DNA of 64,000 nucleotides, taken from positions 365,364 through 429,363 of the forward strand of contig JANSYM010000002.1 in assembly GCA_024742355.1 (NCBI GenBank), written 5' to 3'. Both the position numbers and the translations under genes were made by a program. The notes below the pieces were generated by a model. It was not told where the DNA came from, ran no database searches, and was given only the letters and a program-made list of their open reading frames with translations. Of this stretch, positions 53,891 through 62,059 are shown in pieces; position 1 is the stretch's first letter, and each line of letters starts with the position of its first letter. The DNA is from Hyphomonadaceae bacterium. Its GTDB lineage: Bacteria > Pseudomonadota > Alphaproteobacteria > Caulobacterales > Hyphomonadaceae.

Positions 53891-55322
53891 GTTTCTGCTT
53901 CTCGAGATAGCGTTTCATATTGCTCATATAGACGTGATGCGGGGGCATTTTGGAAACGATTTGAGCAACTGCCTGCTTGATACCGGTCAATTGCCGTCCG
54001 AGCGCCTCGGCCTCCACACCGTCGACCTGGCGGTCATACCGTTCAGGCATCAGCCCCATACCATTGTGCAGGATGGCCCAGTCTTCTTCATTGAAGGGCT
54101 CCAGATCGAACCGCACAAAGATGCCGCGACTTCTGAATTGGGCGAGCTTGCGCTCCAGTTTTTCGCCCGGCGGCACCGCTGCAGCCGCTTGCCAGTACGG
54201 TGTCGATGGTAAGGCATCGGTCGCAAACAGGGCGCGTTGAAACGCATTTGCGTGGGCCAGGTCATCTTCGAATCTGCGATTGTATTCGCGCGCTTCTACC
54301 GTGTTGTCCCGGCTCAACGGAATGAGGTCGAGCAGGCGCTCGACATCACGCTGCACCAGGATCATCGGCGCGGCCGTGAGCGGCTCGATACCCCAGGCGG
54401 CGTGTCCGACGGCAACGCAGTTACCGGCCCAGGCGCGCTCCAGTGTTCCAGTCTCAAACGTGTGCGACGCCCCACGCTCCGCAGACGCGGAATCAGGATG
54501 CGTGATCGTCAACGTCTCGACGCTCGTTTGCAACGGTGTTGACGCCGACCAGCCGTGCTGCGTGGCGGCGATCGTGCGGCGAGGTGGGCCAAGCTGGCCC
54601 GCAGATTGGATTTCGTGTGTCGCGCACAGTGTCCGCTCGACATGAAACGCAACGTCCAGCGCCCGTATCAGCCGCCGGTCTGCGCCTGAACAATCCACGA
54701 AGAGGTCCGCTTCAACCTGCTGTCCGTCTTCGAGCACCAAAGAAGCTATTTGGCCGCCAGACGTGTGAACGTCCCGCACGCCTGTCTCGATGATCGTGAC
54801 CTCGCGTTGATCATTCAATCGGACCAAGGCGTGCGTCAGATCGGAAATCGAAAACTGGTATCCATACTCCGCGCGAGACAATGGATTTTTTGGGTCCTCG
54901 GGCGGATGAGCAAAAGCCCCTTTTAGCGCAGCCTGCGCAGACACGAGATAGGGTTCGAGCTTCTCTTTTTCCGCTGTGAGAAAATGTTGGAACGGGACGC
55001 CAAACAGAACCGGCAAAGGCAGGTGATAGGCCTGCATCCAGGAAGATGGCGCGCCGGGCCAATGCGTGAACTGAGTGCCGTACGAGAATGCCGACCCGGT
55101 CTGCATCATCAAGGTGGGCTCATCCAGTCCAACGGAGCGAAAGAAATCATACGCCGTGGGGGCGGACGCGTTGCCATACAGAACATCTTCTCGGCCGGCT
55201 TGATCCGAGGCGATGAGGATAAGACGCGCCGCGCCCCCCAGACTGCGCGCACACGCAGCGGCAACGAGGTGCCCGGCAAAACCACCGCCATAAACAACAA
55301 TCGTGCGAGAGGGGTCAGTCAT
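53883..55322 (-). CDS. divergent halogenase-family flavoprotein lacking catalytic motifs (Hal B)
   Basis: 479 residues, the most divergent of the four. The overall order is that of PF04820 (VVYGGGFAGHLVAAACARSLG, VEADLFVDCSGADRRLIRALDVAF, WAGNCVAVGHAAWGIEPLTAAPMILVQRDVERLL, YNRRFEDDLAHANAFQRALFA). But the catalytic-lysine position is serine (S80 in TGSAFSYGTQFTHW), the WxWxIP motif is replaced (HGWSASTPLQ) and the EPLES active-site segment reads EPLTAAP. It still looks able to bind FAD. It is probably a non-halogenating flavoprotein or a structural partner; a monooxygenase role is possible. Second in operon, 8 bases after Hal A. Confidence 0.75.
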   Translation of the reverse strand: MTDPSRTIVVYGGGFAGHLVAAACARSLGGAARLILIASDQAGREDVLYGNASAPTAYDFFRSVGLDEPTLMMQTGSAFSYGTQFTHWPGAPSSWMQAYHLPLPVLFGVPFQHFLTAEKEKLEPYLVSAQAALKGAFAHPPEDPKNPLSRAEYGYQFSISDLTHALVRLNDQREVTIIETGVRDVHTSGGQIASLVLEDGQQVEADLFVDCSGADRRLIRALDVAFHVERTLCATHEIQSAGQLGPPRRTIAATQHGWSASTPLQTSVETLTITHPDSASAERGASHTFETGTLERAWAGNCVAVGHAAWGIEPLTAAPMILVQRDVERLLDLIPLSRDNTVEAREYNRRFEDDLAHANAFQRALFATDALPSTPYWQAAAAVPPGEKLERKLAQFRSRGIFVRFDLEPFNEEDWAILHNGMGLMPERYDRQVDGVEAEALGRQLTGIKQAVAQIVSKMPPHHVYMSNMKRYLEKQKHG

Positions 55323-55330
55323 AAACTTGC

Positions 55331-56875
55331 TTATTGCCCCCGCAAATCTGCACGGTCGGCAACGAGCCGCGCCGTATCTGTTTTCGCGCCATATTGCGCG
55401 AGGAAACGCTCCTGGTCTGGCGTCTTGTCGACAGCTCCCACAGTTTCACGTTGAATGCGAGCGAACTCTGTCAGCAGCTGTGACTCCGAATAACGGTCAG
55501 CGCGCGGATCATATCCCTTGGGCATCAGGTTTTGCCCGAGCATGACCGCAATCCAGCTCGGCGGCAGGAAGACACCAAACTCATATTTCAGGAGATAACC
55601 GCGGGTGATCCAAGCCTCGATTTTCTCGTTCAGACTGTCGGGCAATTCCATATTGCGGAAATAGCGCCACATTTCACTGTCATCGCGTTGTGTGGCGACA
55701 TAATGCAGGAGCAGAAAATCGCGCACGCGTTCAAAGTTCAACGCCATTCGCGCATTATATTCGTCGCGATCCAGTGGGTTGATTTCAGCATCCGGGAACA
55801 ATTCGATCAGCGCCGTTACACCTTCCTGAATCAAATGGATGGAGGTCGACTCGAGCGGCTCGAGAAATCCGCCTGACAATCCGACACAGATCACGTTCTG
55901 GTTCCAGAACTTGCGGCGCCGCCCGGTCTTGAAAAAGAGCTGTTTCGGCTCGGCCAGAGCCGGACCTTCGAGCGTGCTCATCAATTGCGCGGTCGCCTCA
56001 TCGTCAGAGATGAACTCGTTCCAGTAAACATGCCCATTGCCGGTCCGGTGCTGCAGCGGGATGCGCCATTGCCAGCCAGCGGTCCGGGCGGTTGCGCGCG
56101 TATAAGGCAAGAGCTGACCCCGCGCTTCACTGGGCACCGCAATGGCGCGATTGCATGGCAGCCACTGGCTCCAGTCATCATATCCGGTCTCCAGGGTCTG
56201 CTCGATCAGGACACCGCGAAATCCTGAGCAATCGACATAAAGATCCGCCTCAATCTCGCGGCCATCTTCGAGAGTTATGGCGCGTATATCGCCCGAGCCC
56301 GGATCGCGGACAGCGCTGGTGACTTTTCCCTCCGTTCGAATGACGCCGTTCCGCTCGCAATAGGTGCGCAGGAATTTCGCGTAGAGGCTCGAGTCGAATT
56401 GATAGGCGTATCCGAAATTCGATCCGATCTGATTCGTGTCGGGCCCGGGTAGCTGAAAACGTCCGGATTCAGCCGAAACTATCGGATACGAATACTCGTC
56501 GAGGCGCGGCACTTTGTTCCCGGATTTCAGCCTCAGCCATAGCTGGTGAAAATCGAGTTCTTCCACCGGAAACCCATAATCTCCGAACGGGTGAACATAA
56601 TGGTCTCCCAGCTGCCCCCAGTCACAAAATTCGATTCCAAGCTTAAACGTCGCATGGGTCGATTTCATGAATTCACGCTCATCGATTCCCAAAGCCTGAT
56701 TAAAAAAGCGGATGTGTGGCAAAGTTGCCTCACCCACTCCGATCGTGCCGATTTGATCTGACTCTACCAGTTCAATACTCAGCCCTAATCCTTTGAATTT
56801 ATTGGAAAGTGCGGCTGCCGTCATCCATCCGGCAGTCCCTCCTCCGAGGATGCAGATTTTACTGATCTTGGTCAC
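55331..56875 (-). CDS. flavin-dependent (tryptophan) halogenase-family protein, first in operon (Hal A)
   Basis: 514 residues, GTG start with GAGGG eight bases upstream. Motifs: ICILGGGTAGWMTAALS, K77 in THATFKLGIEFCDWGQLGDHYVHPFG, YVDCSGFRGVLIEQTLETGYDDWSQWLPCNRAIAV, AGWQWRIPLQHRTGNGHVYWNEF and GLSGGFLEPLESTSIHLIQEG. All catalytic positions are kept. It heads the leftward five-gene operon (Hal A, B, C, D, TPR) and is divergent from the TonB-dependent receptor, with a LacI-type palindrome about 70 bases upstream. Confidence 0.87.
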   Translation of the reverse strand: MTKISKICILGGGTAGWMTAAALSNKFKGLGLSIELVESDQIGTIGVGEATLPHIRFFNQALGIDEREFMKSTHATFKLGIEFCDWGQLGDHYVHPFGDYGFPVEELDFHQLWLRLKSGNKVPRLDEYSYPIVSAESGRFQLPGPDTNQIGSNFGYAYQFDSSLYAKFLRTYCERNGVIRTEGKVTSAVRDPGSGDIRAITLEDGREIEADLYVDCSGFRGVLIEQTLETGYDDWSQWLPCNRAIAVPSEARGQLLPYTRATARTAGWQWRIPLQHRTGNGHVYWNEFISDDEATAQLMSTLEGPALAEPKQLFFKTGRRRKFWNQNVICVGLSGGFLEPLESTSIHLIQEGVTALIELFPDAEINPLDRDEYNARMALNFERVRDFLLLHYVATQRDDSEMWRYFRNMELPDSLNEKIEAWITRGYLLKYEFGVFLPPSWIAVMLGQNLMPKGYDPRADRYSESQLLTEFARIQRETVGAVDKTPDQERFLAQYGAKTDTARLVADRADLRGQ

Positions 56876-56944
56876 GTCAAAGCCCTCATGCGGCGATTGA
56901 ATATCACTTTTATGACTCTTCTCTTGCCATCAGGGAAGAAAAAA

Positions 56945-56958
56945 TGATAGCGCTATCA
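56945..56958. promoter_or_regulatory. LacI-type operator between halogenases and TonB receptor
   Basis: Perfect 14-bp palindrome TGATAGCGCTATCA, 70 bases upstream of the first halogenase gene and 232 bases upstream of the receptor. It has the same core as the sites at 39.9, 42.6 and 50.0 kb, so the halogenase-receptor unit seems to share the sugar repressor. The rest of the 56876-57190 gap holds no other feature I can support. Confidence 0.7.
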
Positions 56959-57190
56959 ATTCGAGACATAGCTCATGGAATAAACTGCAAAACCAGAGCG
57001 TGTCAGGGAGGAAACCAGTGCCACTTTACAGAGTGGGACACGTTCAGGGAAGAAATCTGATCTAATCACGAGTTTTGCGCGTGCGAGCCAAAGGGAGAAT
57101 TCTTCCAGTCTCGATGCGGGCAACAAAACCGACACCCAAAGTGCGGTTTTTCCATCCAGATCACTGAATTCGATTGAGGGAGATACATCA

Positions 57191-60100
57191 GTGAAATCGA
57201 AGTTGAAAACCGGCCGAAAAGGGCCAAACAAGCTCACGCTTCTGGGCACCACCGCCCTGTTCGCGGCGTTCGGCGCACCAAGCGTCTGGGCGCAGGCAAG
57301 CGACCAGGCCGATGACGCTCAGGTTGAAAATGTTAGCGATAACACAACCGAAGACGAAGAAGCCCGCCAGGACGTCGTTGTTGTCCAGGGTGTTCGCGGC
57401 GCGCTGCAAACAGCCCGGAACCTGAAACGTGACTCCGACACATTCGTCGACTCAATTACTGCAACAGATGTGTCGCAGCTTCCGGACCTGTCCGTGGCTG
57501 AAGCACTTGCACGTGTTCCAGGCGTTGTGACCCAACGTTTCGAACTCGGCGGCAGCGACGGCGATTTCCCAACCCCTGAAGGTCAAGGCAACATCATTCG
57601 CGGTCTGCAATATGTCCGCTCTGAGTTTAACGGCCGTGACGCGTTCTCCGCGAATGGCGGACGCGCACTGGAATGGGCGAGTATCCCACCCGAACTGATC
57701 GGCGCAGTCGATGTGTTCAAAAACCAGTCTGCTGACATGATCGAAGGTGGTATTTCGGGCGTCGTGAACCTTCGCACGCTCGAACCATTTGATCGCGACG
57801 GACTTGTAGCCGTTGTGATTGCCGATGGCACCTATACAGACCTTGCTGAAGAATGGAGCCCTGGCTTCTCTGCTGTGCTCGGCAACCGTTGGGATACCGA
57901 TGCGGGAGAGTTCGGCTTGCTCGGTTCGTTCTCAACATCTGAGTTGAACTCTGCCATCCATGGCTTCCAGTTCGGTCCTCTGCTGGCACTGGACAACCAG
58001 TTCAATCCTGGCTCCACAATCGCGCTCCCAGGCGGTTGGCAGGCTCGCGACGTTGAATTCCAGCGCGAGCGTGACAGCTATTATCTGGCCGGCCAATGGC
58101 GCGCTCCAGACGGCAATACCGAACTGACGATGAAGTACATCCGCGTCGAGAACGAGACACAGTCGGACGAGCGCACATTCGAGTTCTTCACCGATGCGGA
58201 ATCCTGGGCAAACTGGGAGTTTCTGGGCGACGGAAGCGCTTTCAACCTGCGACCATTCACATCTGATGCGATCGCTCAATGTAACGGTAATGGCGAGGCA
58301 GCCAATGGCGGCCTGGGCATTTGTGAAACAGTGCGGCCGGTCGATGGCGGTCTGTTTGATCGCGGCATCGTTTCGAATGGTCTGCGTGACTGGCTGGGTG
58401 ATGGCGCAACCGGAACCGGCAGCCTCGGCACGCCGTTCCAGTCGCTCGCCGTGTATGAGGCACGTGAATCGGTTACCCAGGACATCAGTGCGAACCTGAA
58501 ATGGCGCGCCAATGACCAGTGGTTCTTCGAGTTTGATGCGCATTACACAGACGCTGAAGCCAAGCTCGATCGTCTCTGGGCAGGGGGCAATCACTTTGCC
58601 GACTATGCCTATGACTTCACCGATCCGATGAACCCATCGATCGCACTGTTCCAAACCGGAACCCAGCTGCAATCATGGGTCCCACGTGGGGGTCAACCAA
58701 ACACGCCGCCTACCTCTCTGGCTGATCCGTCTACAGCTTACCTGCTGTATGCCGCTGACCAGTTTGAGGACAATACCGGTGATCTGTTCGCATTCCGCGC
58801 CGACGCGGAATACGAGTTCGCAGACGACGGTTGGTTTGACGCGGTCAAATTTGGTGTACGCCGCTCTGAGCGAGAGCAGCAAAACCGAACTGCGGGTCTG
58901 AACTGGGCCGGCATTGCGCCGCCATGGGGTGGCGGCTATCTGCCTTACTCCAACCGAGCGGATGCAGACGCATTTGAAGTTTTCGATTTCTCAAACTTCC
59001 AACGCGGCGGCGTATTCATCGGTGACGCTGGCGTCGTGTTCCCGTCTCGTGCCCAGATGCAGGACTATCAAGCATTCGTTGACTCCATCGCCAACGAGCC
59101 GCTGATCGGCTCCTTCACCAACGGAGACGGCAACCTGCAAATTGGTGACTGGGTTCCGCTTCGTCAGAATGGCGTGGTTGACTATTTCGAGCGCGGAACG
59201 TTGGGAACGGTCACCGAGGAAACCACAAACCTTTATGCGATGCTGAAATTTGGCAACGAGTTTGACAATGGTATGTCGCTGGAAGGCAATTTCGGAGCCC
59301 GGTATGTCAAGACAGACATTACCGGCGCAGGGAACCTGAGCTACAATGAGTATGCCGTGCTCGATGATGGAGATCCATCAAATGACGCGTCGAACCCAAG
59401 AACGTATCTCCCTGAGACCGCTGCATTGCTCGATCAACCGAACGAGAGCATTTCAGCGGACCGCAGCTATGAGTACTGGCTGCCTTCTCTGAATGTGAAA
59501 TGGAATCTCACTGACGAGATGCTCATTCGCTTCGCGGCGAGCCAGGCAATCACGCCACCAAACATTGCAGATATCAATTCAAGTCGGAATACCGGCAGTT
59601 CGCTCGGGTTCATTGTCGATCAAACGGCGACACCGCCTCAGGTGACAGATATTGTGCTTGGTGGATTGACACTTGGTGGCGGAAACCCGCTGCTTGAGCC
59701 AGTCGAAGCCACTAATTTCGATCTGTCTTATGAGTGGTATTTCGGCGACGACGGTCAGTTTACCGTTTCGGCCTTCTATAAAGACCTCGAAAACATCATC
59801 ATTTACGGCACGGAAGTCGTAGATACGGTGACCCTGGACGGGTACACAGTTCCCACCACATTTGGCGGCGTGCTCAACCTGAATGATGGAACCGTCGAAG
59901 GTGTCGAGATTGCGTATCAGCAGTTCTTCACGGAGTGGCCTGGTCTCTTCGGAAACTTAGGTGTGCAAGCAAACGTGACACTGCTGACATCTGAAGGCAC
60001 ACCATTGCCGGCCTTCGAAGATACAGATGGCGACGGACTACCAGATAACTTCCTAACGACTTATCGTTACGGTGTTTCCGACTTGCTCGGATTGTCTGAT

Positions 60101-60418
60101 ACGTCCGCCAACCTGATTGGTATCTATCAAGACGAACGCATCGAGGCTCGCCTCGCGTACAACTGGCGGTCAGACTATTACAGCTCTTACCGCGACTTCG
60201 TCACCGGCAACCCGATCATTCAGGAAGAAATTGGCTTCCTTGATGCCTCGTTCAAATGGGACATCACCGATCAGGTTCAGCTGAGTGTACTGGGCGCCAA
60301 CCTGCTCGACACCAAAGCGTTTGCGAGCCAGCAGGTCGACGCACAAGGTCAGCGTTTCGCACGCTCCAGCTTCGTCAACGATCGTCGCTTCGAAGTGTCG
60401 GTACGGTACGCATTCTAA
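57191..60418 (+). CDS. TonB-dependent outer-membrane receptor (Caulobacter type)
   Basis: 1075 residues, GTG start after GAGGGAG. Signal peptide (KLTLLGTTALFAAFGAPSVWAQ), acidic spacer, then a plug domain: DVVVVQGVRGALQTARNLKRDSDTFVDSITATDVSQLPDLSVAEALARVPGV, including the QLPDxSVAEALxRxPGV plug motif. The long beta-barrel ends in the aromatic terminal strand DRRFEVSVRYAF. Large Caulobacter-type receptors import sugars or other nutrients through energy from TonB. Co-regulation with sugar genes suggests an oligosaccharide. It is divergent from the halogenase operon. Confidence 0.9.
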   Translation: MKSKLKTGRKGPNKLTLLGTTALFAAFGAPSVWAQASDQADDAQVENVSDNTTEDEEARQDVVVVQGVRGALQTARNLKRDSDTFVDSITATDVSQLPDLSVAEALARVPGVVTQRFELGGSDGDFPTPEGQGNIIRGLQYVRSEFNGRDAFSANGGRALEWASIPPELIGAVDVFKNQSADMIEGGISGVVNLRTLEPFDRDGLVAVVIADGTYTDLAEEWSPGFSAVLGNRWDTDAGEFGLLGSFSTSELNSAIHGFQFGPLLALDNQFNPGSTIALPGGWQARDVEFQRERDSYYLAGQWRAPDGNTELTMKYIRVENETQSDERTFEFFTDAESWANWEFLGDGSAFNLRPFTSDAIAQCNGNGEAANGGLGICETVRPVDGGLFDRGIVSNGLRDWLGDGATGTGSLGTPFQSLAVYEARESVTQDISANLKWRANDQWFFEFDAHYTDAEAKLDRLWAGGNHFADYAYDFTDPMNPSIALFQTGTQLQSWVPRGGQPNTPPTSLADPSTAYLLYAADQFEDNTGDLFAFRADAEYEFADDGWFDAVKFGVRRSEREQQNRTAGLNWAGIAPPWGGGYLPYSNRADADAFEVFDFSNFQRGGVFIGDAGVVFPSRAQMQDYQAFVDSIANEPLIGSFTNGDGNLQIGDWVPLRQNGVVDYFERGTLGTVTEETTNLYAMLKFGNEFDNGMSLEGNFGARYVKTDITGAGNLSYNEYAVLDDGDPSNDASNPRTYLPETAALLDQPNESISADRSYEYWLPSLNVKWNLTDEMLIRFAASQAITPPNIADINSSRNTGSSLGFIVDQTATPPQVTDIVLGGLTLGGGNPLLEPVEATNFDLSYEWYFGDDGQFTVSAFYKDLENIIIYGTEVVDTVTLDGYTVPTTFGGVLNLNDGTVEGVEIAYQQFFTEWPGLFGNLGVQANVTLLTSEGTPLPAFEDTDGDGLPDNFLTTYRYGVSDLLGLSDTSANLIGIYQDERIEARLAYNWRSDYYSSYRDFVTGNPIIQEEIGFLDASFKWDITDQVQLSVLGANLLDTKAFASQQVDAQGQRFARSSFVNDRRFEVSVRYAF

Positions 60419-60423
60419 TCGCA

Positions 60424-60447
60424 AGCGCCGGTTTACTCGCCGGCGCT
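60424..60447 (+). terminator. stem-loop after the TonB receptor
   Basis: 8-bp arms AGCGCCGG/CCGGCGCT with an 8-base loop right after the stop. No T-run follows, so it probably protects the transcript end or helps the stronger stem-loop at 60477. Confidence 0.45.
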
Positions 60448-60476
60448 CGCCTCTCACAATTTTCATACAACTTCCC

Positions 60477-60504
60477 GGGAGGCCTGATCGGCCTCCCTTT
60501 TTTT
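60477..60504 (+). terminator. rho-independent terminator of the TonB receptor
   Basis: 8-bp stem GGGAGGCC/GGCCTCCC, 5-base loop, followed by seven T (60498-60504): a textbook intrinsic terminator 58 bases after the stop. Confidence 0.85.
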
Positions 60505-60519
60505 CTGGATGGCGCAGGC

Positions 60520-61188
60520 TCAGAACCTGCGCTTCAGATTTGCGATCGTCTTCGACAGGGTGAGCAGTTCCGGCGATTGATCGTCGAACCGGGTTGCCAG
60601 GTCGGCCTTTAGATTGATCAGGTCGAACAGCGTCTCGCGATCATCGGCGCGGCGCACACGGCTCTCAATCCACCCAACGCAAACCACCCGCGCGCCAGAT
60701 GTGACCGTCGCCACCTCGTGCAGGCTGGATGATGGATAGAGAACCAGATCGCCGGCCTGAAGCTTCAGAGCTTGCGTCTGCCCGGCATGCTCAATCACCA
60801 GTTCACCGCCTTCATAATCCTCCGGCGATGACAGAAACAATGTAAACGAGAGGTCCGTGCGCAACGCCGCGTCGCCCGTTCCCATGAACGCATTGTCGAC
60901 GTGCAGACCATATCCGCCTCCGGACTGGGTCTTGCTCAGCAAGAGAGACGAAAACTTGCCGGGCTGCGCCGCTGCCCGCAGAACCGGGTTTTGCGAAATC
61001 TGACTGAACAGGATCTGCTCGATCTTCGGTCCAATCGATTGACCCAAATCAGCCTGCTGGTTGTTCTTCACCTGACGGGCAACGCGTCCTGCGGTCTCAG
61101 CGCCATCTTTCCAGACCACTTCCGGAAGCAACCCTGTGACGAGACCGAGCTGGTCGGCGTCCAGAACACTGGAAATCGAAATAAGCAT
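60520..61188 (-). CDS. PKHD-type iron/2-oxoglutarate dioxygenase (PiuC-like)
   Basis: 222 residues. Fe(II) site HxD at H96-D98 in GYGLHVDNAFMG, the distal histidine about H157 in SSSLHEVATVTSGARVVCVGWIESRVR, and the 2-oxoglutarate arginine about R167. The 'PEDYEGGELVIEHAG' segment is typical of the PKHD-type hydroxylase (PiuC) group often found beside TonB-dependent iron receptors. Divergent from an unrecognised lipoprotein, with an AT-rich TGATTATCATTA between them. The actual substrate in vivo is unknown. Confidence 0.86.
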   Translation of the reverse strand: MLISISSVLDADQLGLVTGLLPEVVWKDGAETAGRVARQVKNNQQADLGQSIGPKIEQILFSQISQNPVLRAAAQPGKFSSLLLSKTQSGGGYGLHVDNAFMGTGDAALRTDLSFTLFLSSPEDYEGGELVIEHAGQTQALKLQAGDLVLYPSSSLHEVATVTSGARVVCVGWIESRVRRADDRETLFDLINLKADLATRFDDQSPELLTLSKTIANLKRRF

Positions 61189-61205
61189 GTTTCCCTACTT
61201 GCGAC

Positions 61206-61217
61206 TGATTATCATTA
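61206..61217. promoter_or_regulatory. candidate Fur-like site between piuC-like gene and lipoprotein
   Basis: TGATTATCATTA differs by one base from the inner part of a Fur box (TGATAATCATTA). It lies in the 79-base divergent promoter region. Iron control would fit a PiuC-like neighbour, but the match is short. Confidence 0.35.
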
Positions 61218-61267
61218 AGCGCATAAGGCCTAATGCATCTTGCAGATTATCTGAAGGAAATAAATCG

Positions 61268-62059
61268 ATGAAACTCCGCATGAAGACCTGGAGCAAACTG
61301 GGCCTGAGCACTGCGCTCGCCTCTGGCGCTGTTGCCGCGTGCGGCCAGGCGCCAAGCGACGAGACACCGACGACCAGCGAAACACCGACTGTCAGTGCTG
61401 AAGCCGGCGAGAGCGGAGAAAGCGGCGAAGGCGAGGGAGAGGGCGAAGGCGGCGAGGCCGGGCACAGCATGGACACACTGCCGGTCGAGAAACGCGTGGC
61501 CTTCATGTCCGGCCATGTCGAGGCAGGCCTGGCCCTGTTCCGCGCCGGAGCACCTGATCAGGCGGCGAAACACCTTCTGCACCCGGTTTCGGAGACGCAT
61601 GAAGCCGAACGCGCCGGCATTGATGCGCTGGGATTTGACCAGGCGATTTTCCTCGCCGTTTCCGAAGCCCTTGAACAGGGGCGTCCCGCCGACGAGATCG
61701 AACCGCAGCTCGCCGCCGCTGATGCCAACATGGCCCTGATGCAGCAGAATGCGGGCGGCGATCCGGCCGACATTATCAGCTATCTGATGGACACCGTATT
61801 CGAAGAATACCGCATTGGCGTTACCGATGGCGCGATCACCGATCCTGGTGAATATCAGGATGCTTATGGGTTCACCGTAGTTGCGCTGGACATTGCCAGC
61901 CGGATGGAGGGACAGAACACCGACCGCCTGATCACAGAACTGGAAACGCTTCTGGCGATGTGGCCTGCGACCGGACCACTGGCCGACTCGACCCCGACCC
62001 CGGTTTCGGAACTGGTCGCCCAAACCTCACGCGTGCATATCGCGCTCGGCGAGCTTTAA
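61268..62059 (+). CDS. lipoprotein with acidic Gly/Glu linker, unrecognised
   Basis: 263 residues. Lipoprotein signal ending ALASGAVAAC (cysteine about residue 24), then an acidic low-complexity stretch of about 35 residues rich in Glu, Gly, Ser and Thr (including GESGEGEGEGEGG), then a helical domain (HSMDTLPVEKRVAFMSGHVEAGLALFRAGAPDQAAKHLLHPV...). A histidine pair and acidic helices occur there. Not recognised. The ATG at 61268 has GAAGGAA upstream; longer frames add no signal. Divergent from the PiuC-like gene, convergent with gluconokinase (4-base overlap). Confidence 0.65.
   Translation: MKLRMKTWSKLGLSTALASGAVAACGQAPSDETPTTSETPTVSAEAGESGESGEGEGEGEGGEAGHSMDTLPVEKRVAFMSGHVEAGLALFRAGAPDQAAKHLLHPVSETHEAERAGIDALGFDQAIFLAVSEALEQGRPADEIEPQLAAADANMALMQQNAGGDPADIISYLMDTVFEEYRIGVTDGAITDPGEYQDAYGFTVVALDIASRMEGQNTDRLITELETLLAMWPATGPLADSTPTPVSELVAQTSRVHIALGEL

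Noticed and set aside
55331..56875. A natural-product biosynthetic cluster around the halogenases
   Set aside because: No NRPS, PKS, aminotransferase or tailoring genes nearby; the neighbours are sugar uptake genes.
56956..57252. Minus-strand frame of 98 codons in the halogenase/receptor promoter
   Set aside because: Overlaps the receptor start and regulatory region, no family resemblance.
58194..58672. Frames on both strands inside the TonB receptor gene
   Set aside because: Shadows of the receptor coding sequence.
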